Source of the DNA: Allobosea sp.
Lineage (GTDB): Bacteria; Pseudomonadota; Alphaproteobacteria; Rhizobiales; Beijerinckiaceae
Length of the DNA stretch: 64,000 nucleotides
Reading direction: 5' to 3'
Assembly: GCA_024231975.1 (NCBI GenBank)
Contig: JAAEQB010000111.1
Span: 1-64,000, forward strand
How positions within the stretch are numbered: position 1 is the stretch's first letter; the number at the start of each line of letters is the position of its first letter. Made by a program: the position numbers and the translations under genes. Below are positions 16,184 to 27,120 of this stretch, piece after piece. The notes beneath the pieces are model-generated. The model saw nothing but the letters and a program-made list of their open reading frames with translations, ran no database searches and had not been told where the DNA came from.

Positions 16184-17518
16184 TCACTCCGCCGGGGTGA
16201 GAAGCGGCTCGTCGAGCAGGTCCGGCAGCTTGCCGCTGAGGGCGGCCTGGAGCTGGTCCTGGTCGAGCTCGCCCTCCCAGCGCGCCACCACGATCGTCGC
16301 GACGGCGTTGCCGATGAAGTTGGTGACGGCGCGGCACTCCGACATGAAGCGGTCGATGCCGAGGATCAGCGCCATGCCGGCGACCGGCACGGCCGGGACG
16401 ACGGAGAGCGTGGCGGCGAGCGTGATGAAGCCAGCGCCGGTGATGCCGGCTGCGCCCTTCGAGCTCAGCATGGCGACGAGCAGCAGCAGGATCTGGTCGC
16501 CGAGCGGCAGGTGGATGTCCATCGCCTGGGCGATGAACAGCGCCGCCAGCGTCATGTAGATGTTGGTGCCGTCGAGGTTGAAGGAATAGCCGGTGGGCAC
16601 CACCAGGCCGACGACCGAGCGCTTGCAGCCGGCGGCTTCCATCTTCTCCATCAGGGTCGGCAGTGCCGCTTCCGAGGAGGAGGTGCCGATCACCAGCAGG
16701 ATCTCCTCCTTGATGTAGCGGATCAGCGCCAGGATCGAGAAGCCGTTATAGCGGGCGACGGCGCCGAGCACGACGAGCACGAAGATCGCCGCGGTCAGGT
16801 AGAAGGTGCCGATCAGCAAGGCGAGATTGGCGACGGAGCCGATGCCGTAGCGGCCGATGGTGAAGGCCATCGCGCCGAAGGCGCCGAGCGGGGCGGCCTT
16901 CATCAGGATCGCGACCAGCTTGAAGATCGGGATCGACAGCGTCTGCAGGAAATCGGTCACCGGCTTGGCGCGCTCGCCGACCAGCGAGAGCGACAGGCCG
17001 AACAGCACCGAGAAGAACAGCACCTGCAGGATGTCGCCGGAAGCGAAAGCGCCGACGATCGTGTTCGGGATGATGTTCTGCAGGAAGCCGACGATGCTGG
17101 AATCATGCGCCTGGGTGGCGTAGCCCTGCACCGACTTGGCGTCGAGGCTGGCCGGGTTGATGTGCAGGCCGCTGCCCGGCTGGACGAGGTTGCCGACCAC
17201 GAGGCCGACGACGAGCGCCAGCGTCGAGAAGGTCAGGAAGTAGATCATCGCCTTGCCGGCGACGCGCCCGACCTTCTGCATGTCGCTCATCCCGGCGATG
17301 CCGGTCGAGACGGTCAGGAAGATCACCGGCGCGATGATCATCTTCACCAGCTTGATGAAGGCATCGCCGAGCGGCTTGAGGGCCGCGCCCTGCTCCGGCC
17401 AGAAATGCCCGAGCAGGATGCCGGCCGCGATGGCCATGAGAACCTGCACATAGAGGTGCTGATAGAATTTCCGGGGACGAGCCGGCTGCGCCGGCGCCTG
17501 GTCAAGCGTGATCGCCAT
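16184..17518 (-). CDS. dctA: C4-dicarboxylate/proton symporter DctA
   Basis: A 444-residue DctA of the DAACS family. Marks are FYQHLYVQVLMAIAAGILLG at the N-terminus, IIAPVIFLTVSTGIAG, the serine-rich re-entrant loop GTSSSEAALP, GYSFNLDGTNIYMT, and SSKGAAGITGAGFITLA. It imports succinate, fumarate and malate with protons across the inner membrane. ATG 17518 has GGAGGAAACC upstream. It diverges from dctBD, the classic rhizobial order, and its promoter is of the sigma-54 type with DctD sites upstream, so expression should follow the DctB/DctD dicarboxylate sensor. Confidence 0.97.
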   Translation of the reverse strand: MAITLDQAPAQPARPRKFYQHLYVQVLMAIAAGILLGHFWPEQGAALKPLGDAFIKLVKMIIAPVIFLTVSTGIAGMSDMQKVGRVAGKAMIYFLTFSTLALVVGLVVGNLVQPGSGLHINPASLDAKSVQGYATQAHDSSIVGFLQNIIPNTIVGAFASGDILQVLFFSVLFGLSLSLVGERAKPVTDFLQTLSIPIFKLVAILMKAAPLGAFGAMAFTIGRYGIGSVANLALLIGTFYLTAAIFVLVVLGAVARYNGFSILALIRYIKEEILLVIGTSSSEAALPTLMEKMEAAGCKRSVVGLVVPTGYSFNLDGTNIYMTLAALFIAQAMDIHLPLGDQILLLLVAMLSSKGAAGITGAGFITLAATLSVVPAVPVAGMALILGIDRFMSECRAVTNFIGNAVATIVVARWEGELDQDQLQAALSGKLPDLLDEPLLTPAE

Positions 17519-17582
17519 GGTTTCCTCCGTGGGGCCTAGCTCGCGGGTTCTTGCTGTTCTCGACGCCGCTGCTGCCTCGTTG

Positions 17583-17597
17583 GCAATCGCCGTGCCA
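17583..17597 (-). promoter_or_regulatory. Sigma-54 promoter of dctA
   Basis: On the minus strand TGGCACG-GCGA-TTGC matches the consensus TGGCACG-N4-TTGC, with GG and GC ten bases apart as required. It lies 65 bp upstream of the dctA ATG. Confidence 0.93.
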
Positions 17598-17682
17598 GCT
17601 TCGGAATTTGGATTTGATCTTGTAATTTCAATGGCTTGTGAGGAAGTCGTATAGGTCGGGCCTGGGCGTGGTGGCGATCGTC

Positions 17683-17720
17683 CGCACGGAGGCGGGTTGA
17701 TTTGTGCGAAATTCCGCACA
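17683..17720. promoter_or_regulatory. Upstream activating sites for DctD
   Basis: A strong inverted repeat TGTGCG-AAATTC-CGCACA lies at 17703-17720. A partial copy, TCCGCAC(G), lies 32 bp (about three helical turns) closer to the promoter at 17682-17688. Both the sequence and the tandem spacing resemble DctD enhancer sites of rhizobia (established knowledge). The strong site ends 9 bp before the dctB start, so DctD may also affect dctBD. Confidence 0.75.
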
Positions 17721-17729
17721 TCATGGCGC

Positions 17730-19549
17730 ATGAGCAAAGCTCCGCCTGACGAGCGCAGTCGCTGGATCGCCAGGCGGCGCCTCTGGATCGTCTTCGCGCT
17801 CGTGACCGTGGCGATCGCCACCGTCGCCTTCCTGGTTGCGGGCGATGCCGGCCGCAGCCGCGCTATCGCGGCGATGCGCGCCCGTGCCGCCGATGCCGGG
17901 ACGCTGGCGCTCGCCATTCTGCGCGGCGAACTGGAGAAGCAGCGCGCGCTGCCGGTGATCCTGGCGCGGGACCCCGACGTACGTTCGGCCCTGAGGGGCG
18001 GCGGTCGGCACGCGCTCGACCTCAAGCTGGAGGCGATCGCCCGCGAGACCCGCGCGGCGGTGATCTATCTGCTGGGGAAGGACGGCGTCGCGATCGCCGC
18101 CAGCAACTGGCGCGAGCCCACGAGCTTCGTCGGCAACGACTATGCGTTCCGCGACTATTTCAGCGGCGCGGTGTCAGGCGGGGCGGCGGAGCAGTTCGCG
18201 CTCGGCACGGTCAGCAAGCGCCCGGGCCTCTACATCACCAGCCGCGTCGACGATGGCGGGGAGCAGCTCGGCGTCGTCGTGGTCAAGATCGAGTTCGATC
18301 AGGTCGAGGCGGATTGGCGGGCGCTGGGCGGTCAGACCTATGCCGTCGACCGACGTGGCGTCGTGCTGATCTCCACCGTCACGGATTGGCGTTTCCAGAC
18401 GGAGATCGCGCTTGCCCCTGAAACAGCAGCGGAGATCCGGCACTCGCTGCAATTCGGCGCGGCGCCGTTGACGCTGCTGCCTTTGCGGCGGGACGGCGAG
18501 ATCGTGCGCGGTACGGGCGCCGCGGTGGGTACGCATGTCGCCTCGCGCATCCCGATCCCGACCACGAACTGGCAGCTCGAGGTGCTGATGCCGGTCGGCG
18601 CGGCGATCCGCGACGAGCAGGTCCGCCTGCAGACACTGATCGCGCTCGTGCTCATGCCTGGCGCCGCGCTCGGCGCGTTCGCGCTGCGGCGGCGCCAGGT
18701 CAATCTGGCGCGGCGCAATGCCGAGGCGAGGGTCAAGGCCGAGCTCGAACGGCGCGTCGCCGAGCGCACGCTCGCTCTGGCGGGCGCGAACGACCGGCTC
18801 GTCGAGGAGATGGCGGAGCGCACACGGGCGCAGGAGCGCCTGTCCGATGCGCGCGAGGAACTGGCGAAAGCCAACCGCCTGGCGACGCTTGGTCAGGTCA
18901 CGGCCGGTGTCGCCCATGAGATCAACCAGCCGCTCGCCGCGATGCGTACCTATGCCGAGAATGCCCGCGCCTTCCTCGGTCGCGCCGATGCAGCCGGCAC
19001 CGATGGTGCATTGGCCAAGATCGTCGGATTGACCGAGCGGATCGGCACCATCACCGACACGCTGCGCGGCTTCGCCCGGCGCGGCGGCGGGCCGCATGGG
19101 CCGGTCGATCTTCGCGAGGCGATCGATGGCGCGCTGATGATCCTCGATGCTGCGCTTCGGCACGCCGGCGTCGTGCCGAAGCTGCCGGCGCGGGCAGAAC
19201 CGGTCTTCGTGCTGGCCCGACTGGTCGAGCTGGAGCAGGTCCTCGTCAACCTGATGCGCAATGCGATCGAGGCCATGGTGGAGGAGTCTGGGGGGCGGGC
19301 GCCGACGCTCGCGATCGATGTCGCGATCCAGGGCGAGCAGGTCGACATCGCCATCATCGACAACGGGCCCGGCCTCGACGAGGCCGCGCTCGCTGCGCTC
19401 TTTGCTCCGTTCCGCACGACCAAGCCGCGCGGGCTCGGCCTTGGGCTGGTGATCTCGCAGGACATCGTCACCTCCTTCGGCGGCACGCTCTCGGCAACCA
19501 GCCGGCCAGGCGAGGGTTGCACCTTCACGATCAGCCTGAAGAGAGCCGC

Positions 19550-19553
<4 letters not shown>
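17730..19553 (+). CDS. dctB: C4-dicarboxylate sensor histidine kinase DctB
   Basis: A 607-residue membrane kinase. One TM helix (about residues 18-38) is followed by a periplasmic double-PAS (PDC) sensor with NDYAFRDYF and KRPGLYITS, a second TM helix (about 300-318) and a coiled linker. The HisKA box GQVTAGVAHEINQPLAAM carries His396, and the ATPase part shows LVNLMRNAIEAM, IDNGPGLD and GLGLGL. It senses periplasmic dicarboxylates and phosphorylates DctD. ATG 17730 is chosen over an upstream in-frame start because it leaves the UAS palindrome outside the gene. It overlaps dctD as ATGA. Confidence 0.95.
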
Positions 19554-20920
<1,367 letters not shown>

Positions 20921-20930
20921 AGGCGAGGCG

Positions 20931-20967
20931 GCGTGGCGGGTGCCGACGAGAGCGCCGCCCGCCACGC
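20931..20967. terminator. Hairpin between convergent dctD and purU
   Basis: GCGTGGCGGG (20931-20940) pairs perfectly with CCCGCCACGC (20958-20967) across a 17-base loop. There is no T-tract. It lies between the ends of two convergent genes, so it may act in both directions. Confidence 0.6.
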
Positions 20968-20976
20968 TGAGCGAGC

Positions 20977-21840
20977 TCAGTCCGTGAAGACCACGGCCTT
21001 CTTGCCGTTGAGCAGCACGCGATCCTCGAGGTGGTAGCGCACCGCCCGCGCCAGCACGCGCCGCTCGATGTCGCGGCCCTTGCGGACGAGGTCGTCGGGC
21101 GTGTCGCGATGGCTGATGCGCTCGACGTCCTGCTCGATGATCGGCCCTTCGTCGAGATCGGAGGTGACGTAGTGCGCCGTCGCGCCGATCAGCTTCACCC
21201 CGCGCTCATGCGCCTGGTGATAGGGCTTGGCGCCCTTGAAACCGGGCAGGAACGAGTGGTGGATGTTGATGCAGCGCCCCGAGAGCTTGGCCGAGAGCCC
21301 GTCCGACAGGACCTGCATATAGCGGGCGAGCACCACGAGATCGCTCCCCGTTTCCTGGATCAGGCGCCAGAGCTCGGCCTCCTGCTCCATCTTGGTCTGC
21401 CGGTTGATCGGCATGTGGTGGAAGGGCAGGTCGCCGAGATCGGTCGAGGCGATGTGCTCGCGGGCATGGTTCGAGACAATCGCGGTGATCTCCATCGGCA
21501 GTTCGCCGATGCGCCAGCGATAGATCAGGTCGGCCAGGCAGTGGTCGAATTTCGAGACCAGCAGCAGCACGCGCTTGCGGGCGGTGGCGTCGCGCAGCGA
21601 GACGCTCATCTTGAAGCGCGCCGTCAGCTCGTCGACGAGGCCGCGGATCTCGGCGGCGCTGCGGGCGCCCTCCAGCCGGTCGAACACCACCCGCATGAAG
21701 AAGCGGCCGGTTTCGAGGTCGTCGAACTGCTGGGCGTCGCGGATATTGCAGCCGGCTTCGGCGAGCAGGGTCGAGACGGCGGCGACGATGCCCGGCCGGT
21801 CGGGGCAGGACAAAGCGAGGATCATTGGAGAATCGGACAT
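20977..21840 (-). CDS. purU: Formyltetrahydrofolate deformylase
   Basis: A 287-residue PurU. The N-terminal ACT domain (ILALSCPDRPGIVAAVSTLL) is followed by a formyltransferase-fold hydrolase domain with VSNHAREH, the HHSFLPGFKGAKPYHQA block and ATAHYVTSDLDEGPII. It hydrolyses 10-formyl-THF to THF and formate. Placed 86 bp after soxG and on the same strand as soxBDAG, it recycles the one-carbon units that sarcosine oxidase loads onto THF, a known genomic partnership. ATG 21840 has only a weak ribosome site. Confidence 0.95.
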   Translation of the reverse strand: MSDSPMILALSCPDRPGIVAAVSTLLAEAGCNIRDAQQFDDLETGRFFMRVVFDRLEGARSAAEIRGLVDELTARFKMSVSLRDATARKRVLLLVSKFDHCLADLIYRWRIGELPMEITAIVSNHAREHIASTDLGDLPFHHMPINRQTKMEQEAELWRLIQETGSDLVVLARYMQVLSDGLSAKLSGRCINIHHSFLPGFKGAKPYHQAHERGVKLIGATAHYVTSDLDEGPIIEQDVERISHRDTPDDLVRKGRDIERRVLARAVRYHLEDRVLLNGKKAVVFTD

Positions 21841-21926
21841 GTGACGGATCGGCCCGCTCGCGCGGGTCCCTGGAAAATGAGGATCGGGAAAGGTCGAAGG
21901 AAGGGACGGCGCGCAGCGCGCTGCCG

Positions 21927-22547
21927 TCAACCTCGGCCGGTGGATACCCGGCAGCCGAATTCGGCCGCGGAGGCGGCGAACCAGGACCAGAAGCTTCCCA
22001 CCATGCTGCGTGCGACCATGATCTCGAACACGGATCCATCCGGCCCGTCGGCGAGCCGCCAGAGATGCACACCGATATAGGCGATGCTTGTCAAGGCGGT
22101 ATCGCCGACCGCGAAGGCGGCGGGATGCAGATCGAGCATCACGCCCTTGGCCAGAACGTCGCGCACATGCGGGCCCGATAGCCGTATGGCCGCGCGCGCA
22201 TCGCTCTGGTCGCTCACAGCGGCCTGAGCCGAAAACGCCTCCAGAAGGCCGCTGAAACCCTCGCGCGTGGCGGTGCGCAGGAGCCACTGATCGGGGCCGG
22301 ACCAGATCGCGTCATGCGAGGCGCCCGAGGCGATCTTCGGCGTCGTCGGCAGGGCGATGCCGGCCCGGCTTTCGACGAGTTTTGACAAGGCCGCGGCCCC
22401 GCCCGGCGCAGCGATCAGCGTCGCCAGCCCGAAGCCGTCGAGCAGGGTAGCGGTGACGCCGGCGGAACCGGCCGCGCCGATCTGCCCGGCCTGCGCGGTG
22501 CCGGCCCAGGCGCTGCGCGGCGCCCATGAACGCGCTGTCTCAGCCAT
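21927..22547 (-). CDS. soxG: Sarcosine oxidase gamma subunit
   Basis: A 206-residue SoxG-type protein resembling a GcvT-like fold: WSGPDQWLLRTA, SDARAAIRLSGPHVRDVLAK, GVMLDLHPAAFAVGDTALTS and MVARSMVGSFWSWF. It is a structural subunit of the heterotetrameric enzyme that demethylates N-methylglycine to glycine with transfer of the methyl carbon to THF. It overlaps the end of soxA by 8 bp and is followed by purU. Confidence 0.92.
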   Translation of the reverse strand: MAETARSWAPRSAWAGTAQAGQIGAAGSAGVTATLLDGFGLATLIAAPGGAAALSKLVESRAGIALPTTPKIASGASHDAIWSGPDQWLLRTATREGFSGLLEAFSAQAAVSDQSDARAAIRLSGPHVRDVLAKGVMLDLHPAAFAVGDTALTSIAYIGVHLWRLADGPDGSVFEIMVARSMVGSFWSWFAASAAEFGCRVSTGRG

Positions 22548-25521
22548 GGAGGCGGGCTCCTTCGGGATCGACGAAGACGGGCGAGCAGATCTCGACGACG
22601 ACGTCGCCGTTCCGGACCGGGTCATAGGCGCGCACGCGCTCGCCGATGCGGGCGGCGCCGCCCCTGATCAGGCCGAGCCCCATCCAGTGGTTCAGGTGCG
22701 GGGAGTAGGCGACCGAGGTCATGTAGCCCTCGTCATGCTCCATCACGCCCGGCTTGCCGACGCCGATGAAATGCGCGCCGGCGCGCAGGCGCTGGGAGGG
22801 ATCGACCGGCTTGAGGCCGACGAAAGAGGGCCGGTCCTGTTCGACCAGGGCCTGCCGGCCCGCCATCAGCCGGCCGACGAAATCCTTCTTGGACGACATC
22901 ATCTTGCCAAGGCCGAGATCGCGCGCCGTGGTCTGGCCGTTGAGCTCGTTGCCGGCGACATGGCCCTTCTCGATGCGCATCACGCCAAGCGCCTCGGTGC
23001 CATAGGGCGTGATGCCGAAGGGCGCGCCCGCCTGCATCAGCGCCCGCACCATTGCATCGCCATAGTCGGCGGGGACCGCGAGCTCATAGGCCAGCTCGCC
23101 CGAGAAGGAGATGCGGAAGAGCCGCGCCGGGATGCCGCCGCCGACCGTAATGGGGCGTGCCGCGAGATAGGGAAAGGCCTCGTTCGAGAGGTCGTGTTCG
23201 AGGTCGACGACCCCCAGCAGGGTCTCGCGCGCCTTCGGTCCGGCGATCGCGACCTGCGCCCACTGCTCGGAGACCGAGACCATGCGCACGTCCAGCTCCG
23301 GCCACAGCACCTGATGGCAGAATTCGAGATGCTGCATCACCTTGCCGGCATTGGCGGTGGTGGTGGTCATCAGGAAATGCGTCTCGCCGAGCCGCGAGGT
23401 GGTGCCGTCGTCCATGACGAAACCGTCCTCGCGCAGCATCAGCCCGTAGCGCGCCTTGCCGACCGGCAGCGCCTTCCAGCCGTTGATGTAGACCCGCTCG
23501 AGGAATTCGGCGGCGTCGGCGCCCTGGATGTCGATCTTGCCGAGCGTCGAGACGTCGCAGAGGCCGACGCCGGCGCGCACCGCCTTGACCTCGCGGTTGA
23601 CCGTCGTCAGCCAGTCGGTCTCGCCGGGCTTCGGATAATACTGCGCCCGCAGCCAGGGCCCGCTCTCGACGAAGACCGCGCCCTGCTCCTTCGACCAGTC
23701 ATGCGTCGGCGCGAGCCGGATCGGCCTGAAATCCTTGCCGCGGTGATGGCCGGCAAGCGCCCCGATCGCGACCGGCGTATAGGGCGGGCGGAAGGTGGTG
23801 GTGCCGGTCTGCGGGATCGTTCGGCCGGTCTGCTCGGCCATGATCGCGAGACCGGAAAGGTTCGAGGTCTTGCCCTGGTCGGTCGCCATGCCGAGCGTGG
23901 TGTAGCGCTTCAGGTGCTCCACCGGCCGGAAGCCCTCGCGGGCGGCGAGCTCGACATCCTTGTCGGTCACGTCGTTCTGGTAGTCGACGAAGGCTTTTCC
24001 CTTGCCGCCCGATACCCGCCAGACCGGCGAAAGGCCGTTGGTCTCAGGATCGGTCGTCGGAGTGGATTCGGCCGGCTGCGCAGTGAGGCCTGCCTCGGCG
24101 ACCGCCTCGCGTCCAAGCCTCGCCCCATCTTCAAGCGCCTGCGCCAGGGTGAAGCGTCCGGCGGCACTACCCGCGACGGCAAGACCAGCTGGCACGGTGC
24201 CGGGCACGAAGCATTGCAGGCCATCGTCCCAGGCCGGCTTGCCGTTCTGGTGCGAGGTCAGGTGCAGCGTCGGGTTCCAGCCATTGGAGACGGCGAGCAG
24301 GTCGCAGGACAGCTCGCTCACCGCTCCCGAGGCGTCGCGGATGGTGATGCCGCTGAGCTGCCGCCCGCCGCGCGCGCCCATCACGGCGCCGCCGGCGAAG
24401 AGCCGTGCACCGAGCTTGTCGGCGAGCGCCTTGCGCGCCGGATCGGCGGGGCGGGAATCGACGATGGCGGCGACCTTGCCGCCGGCGGCGGCGATGTCGC
24501 GCGCCGTCGTCCAGCCATCGTTGCCGGCCGTGAAGAGCACGGTTTCGCGGCCGGGCAGGACGCCATGGCGGTTCACGTAAGAGCGCACCGCCCCGGCCAG
24601 CATGACGCCCGGCCGGTCATTGCCCGCGAAGACGATCGGCCGCTCCAGCGCGCCGGCGGCGAGGATTGCCCGCTTGGCATGGATGCGCCAGCCGCGCTGT
24701 CGCGGCAGATGTGCCGGCGGCTGCGGCAGATGGTCGGCGACCCGCTCGACCGCGCCGTAGATGCCGTGGTCGTAGAGGCCAAAGACGGTGGTGCGCGGCA
24801 TGATCCGCACCTCCGGCAGGCTTTCGAGCTCGGCCAGCGTTGCGGCGAGCCATTCGGAGGCCGGCTTGCCGCCGATCTCGCGCTTCTCGGCCAGGAGCCG
24901 GCCGCCGAGCCGGAAGTCTTCGTCGCAGAGGATGACGCGGGCGCCGCTGCGCCCGGCCGCCAGTGCGGCGGCAAGGCCGGCCGGCCCGCCACCGATCACC
25001 AGCAGGTCGCAGAAGGCGAAGGCCTTCTCGTAATGGTCTGGATCTTCCGCACCCGCGGCGCGGCCAAGTCCCGCGGCGCGGCGGATCAGCGGCTCATAGA
25101 GCTTTTCCCAGAAGGAGGCCGGCCACATGAAGGTCTTGTAGTAGAAGCCGGCGACCAGGGCCGGCGAGACCAGCCCGTTGATCGAGAGCAGGTCGAAGGC
25201 GAGCGAAGGCCAGCGATTCTGGCTCGCGGCATCCAGCCCGCCGAACAGTTCTACGACGGTGGCGCGGGTGTTGGGCTCGCGGCGCGCGCCGGAGCGCAAT
25301 TCGACCAGCGCGTTCGGCTCTTCCGGTCCGGCCGAGAGGACGCCACGCGGGCGGTGATACTTGAACGAACGGCCGACCAGGCGGACGCCATTGGCGAGCA
25401 GCGCCGAGGCCAGCGTGTCGCCGGCATAGCCGCGATAGGAGGTGCCGTCGAAGCTGAAATCCAGCTGCTGGCCGCGATCGATCAGGCCGCCGGAGGGAAG
25501 GCGGAAAGGCTGGGTGCTCAT
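22540..25521 (-). CDS. soxA: Sarcosine oxidase alpha subunit
   Basis: A 993-residue SoxA, full length for the family. The N-terminal ferredoxin-like domain (about residues 1-100, FSFDGTSYRGYAGDTLASAL) is followed by a dinucleotide-binding region with VIGGGPAGLAAALAAG near 175-190. The C-terminal half is a GcvT-like folate domain (WLTTVNREVKAVRAGVGLCD, FEVSF-type blocks, MRIEKGHVAGNEL). It binds NAD+ and tetrahydrofolate and channels the iminium intermediate to 5,10-methylene-THF. Its start overlaps the soxD stop as ATGA. Confidence 0.95.
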   Translation of the reverse strand: MSTQPFRLPSGGLIDRGQQLDFSFDGTSYRGYAGDTLASALLANGVRLVGRSFKYHRPRGVLSAGPEEPNALVELRSGARREPNTRATVVELFGGLDAASQNRWPSLAFDLLSINGLVSPALVAGFYYKTFMWPASFWEKLYEPLIRRAAGLGRAAGAEDPDHYEKAFAFCDLLVIGGGPAGLAAALAAGRSGARVILCDEDFRLGGRLLAEKREIGGKPASEWLAATLAELESLPEVRIMPRTTVFGLYDHGIYGAVERVADHLPQPPAHLPRQRGWRIHAKRAILAAGALERPIVFAGNDRPGVMLAGAVRSYVNRHGVLPGRETVLFTAGNDGWTTARDIAAAGGKVAAIVDSRPADPARKALADKLGARLFAGGAVMGARGGRQLSGITIRDASGAVSELSCDLLAVSNGWNPTLHLTSHQNGKPAWDDGLQCFVPGTVPAGLAVAGSAAGRFTLAQALEDGARLGREAVAEAGLTAQPAESTPTTDPETNGLSPVWRVSGGKGKAFVDYQNDVTDKDVELAAREGFRPVEHLKRYTTLGMATDQGKTSNLSGLAIMAEQTGRTIPQTGTTTFRPPYTPVAIGALAGHHRGKDFRPIRLAPTHDWSKEQGAVFVESGPWLRAQYYPKPGETDWLTTVNREVKAVRAGVGLCDVSTLGKIDIQGADAAEFLERVYINGWKALPVGKARYGLMLREDGFVMDDGTTSRLGETHFLMTTTTANAGKVMQHLEFCHQVLWPELDVRMVSVSEQWAQVAIAGPKARETLLGVVDLEHDLSNEAFPYLAARPITVGGGIPARLFRISFSGELAYELAVPADYGDAMVRALMQAGAPFGITPYGTEALGVMRIEKGHVAGNELNGQTTARDLGLGKMMSSKKDFVGRLMAGRQALVEQDRPSFVGLKPVDPSQRLRAGAHFIGVGKPGVMEHDEGYMTSVAYSPHLNHWMGLGLIRGGAARIGERVRAYDPVRNGDVVVEICSPVFVDPEGARLHG

Positions 25522-25793
25522 GCTGTCGCTCCCGCCTTGCGTGCCTTCGCAGACTCGACCGCCGTAATTGTGTGGGTGCGGGTGTCGCGGGTCACCACCA
25601 GCCAGGCATGGCAGCCGGCGCCGTGATACCAGAGTTCGCGGTGGACGCCGGCCGGGTTATCGCGCTGGTAGACATAATCAGCCATCGCGGCTTCGCTCGC
25701 CGCCATGCCGTCGGGACGCTGCAGATCGGCGGTGCCGAGATAGCTGAATTCCTGGGCGTCGCGCGCGCCGCAATGGGGACAGGTGATGCGCAT
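25518..25793 (-). CDS. soxD: Sarcosine oxidase delta subunit
   Basis: A 91-residue zinc protein of the SoxD family. Cys5 and Cys8 (CPHCG) with His57 and Cys61 (WYHGAGC) form the expected zinc site. It is a structural subunit of the heterotetramer. It lies 21 bp after soxB and overlaps soxA by four bases. Confidence 0.95.
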   Translation of the reverse strand: MRITCPHCGARDAQEFSYLGTADLQRPDGMAASEAAMADYVYQRDNPAGVHRELWYHGAGCHAWLVVTRDTRTHTITAVESAKARKAGATA

Positions 25794-25814
25794 GGGATCC
25801 TCGGCAGCGCGCGG

Positions 25815-27065
25815 TCAGTGCAGGTTCGGCTGGGCGCCGGCGCCCTTTTCGTCGATCACGCGCCCGGTGGCGAAGCGATCGAGCCGATAGGCGGTGGCAA
25901 CCGGGTGCGGCTGGCCAGTCGCGATCAGATGGGCGAAGCAGAAGCCCGAGGCCGGCGTCGCCTTGAAGCCGCCATAGCACCAGCCGGCATTGAGATAGAG
26001 CCCGTCGACCGGGGTCGTATCGATGATCGGCGAGCCGTCCATCGACATATCCATGACGCCGCCCCAATGGCGTAGCATGCGCACCCGGCCGAGGCCGGGC
26101 CAGAGCGCCATCGCCGATTCCATCACGTCCTCGATCACCGGCAAATTGCCGCGCTGGGCGTAGGAATTGTAGCCGTCGATGTCGCCACCGAAGACGAGGC
26201 CGCCCTTGTCAGACTGGCTGATGTAGAAATGGCCGGCGCCGTAGGTGACGACGCAGTCGATCAGCGGCTTCAGCCCCTCCGAGACGAAGGCCTGCAGGAC
26301 ATGGGTCTCGATCGGCAGGCGCATCCCCGCCATCGCCGCGACGCGCGAGGAATTGCCGGCGACCGCCATGGCGATCTTCTTCGCCCGGATCGGCCCGCGC
26401 GAGGTCTCGACGCCGATCGCACGTCCGCCTGACATTGTGATGCCGGTGACCTCGCAGTTCTGGATCATGTCGACGCCGCGGCTGTCGGCGGCGCGCGCGA
26501 AGCCCCAGGCGACGGCGTCGTGCCGGGCCGAACCGCCGCGGCGCTGCAGCAGCCCGCCCTCGATCGGGAAGCGAGCGTTGTCGAAATCGAGATAGGGCAG
26601 CATCGCCCGGACCTGCTCGGTGCCCAGCAGTTCGGCATCGACGCCGGCAAGCCGCATCGCATTGCCGCGCCGGGCGAAGGCGTCGCGCTGCCCGTCGGAG
26701 TGGTAGAGATTCAGCACGCCGCGCTGGCTGACCATGGCGTTGTAGTTCAGGTCCTGCTCCAGCCCCTCCCAGAGCTTCATCGAGAGCTCGTAGAACGGCG
26801 TGTTGCCCGGCAGCAGGTAGTTCGAGCGGATGATCGTGGTGTTGCGGCCGACATTGCCGGAGCCGAGATAGCCCTTCTCCAGCACCGCGACATTGCTGAT
26901 GCCGTGCCGGCTGGCCAGGTAGTGTGCCGTCGCCAGGCCGTGGCCGCCGCCGCCGATGATGATGACGTCGTATTCGGGCTTGGGCGCGGGATCGCGCCAG
27001 GCCGGAGTCCAGCCCTTGTGGCCCTGAAGGGTCTGCGACAGCAGCGAGAAGATGGAATAGCGCAT
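25815..27065 (-). CDS. soxB: Sarcosine oxidase beta subunit
   Basis: A 416-residue SoxB. The FAD-binding GGGGHGLATAHYL lies near residue 38. The His of SARHDAVAWGF (about residue 182) is in the position of the histidine that links FMN covalently in this family, and HWGGVMDMSMDGSPI and NAGWCYGGFKATPASG are near the C-terminus. It oxidises the N-methyl group and passes electrons to FMN and oxygen. First gene of soxBDAG-purU; only 55 bp separate its start from that of the divergent GlxA-type regulator. Confidence 0.96.
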   Translation of the reverse strand: MRYSIFSLLSQTLQGHKGWTPAWRDPAPKPEYDVIIIGGGGHGLATAHYLASRHGISNVAVLEKGYLGSGNVGRNTTIIRSNYLLPGNTPFYELSMKLWEGLEQDLNYNAMVSQRGVLNLYHSDGQRDAFARRGNAMRLAGVDAELLGTEQVRAMLPYLDFDNARFPIEGGLLQRRGGSARHDAVAWGFARAADSRGVDMIQNCEVTGITMSGGRAIGVETSRGPIRAKKIAMAVAGNSSRVAAMAGMRLPIETHVLQAFVSEGLKPLIDCVVTYGAGHFYISQSDKGGLVFGGDIDGYNSYAQRGNLPVIEDVMESAMALWPGLGRVRMLRHWGGVMDMSMDGSPIIDTTPVDGLYLNAGWCYGGFKATPASGFCFAHLIATGQPHPVATAYRLDRFATGRVIDEKGAGAQPNLH

Positions 27066-27120
27066 CGACGGGTCCGGGCGGTCTTGTCATCGCGAGATTG
27101 ACCGACATAGGCTCATCGAC

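Noticed and set aside
16000..17539. Long plus-strand open frame opposite dctA
   Set aside because: It reads as His/Asp/Arg-rich low complexity and is the complement of the DctA membrane helices.
22357..25626. A 1,089-codon open frame on the plus strand opposite soxA
   Set aside because: It is an antisense shadow of high third-position GC; its Arg/Asp/Ala-rich composition and lack of family motifs contrast with the clear SoxA protein on the other strand.
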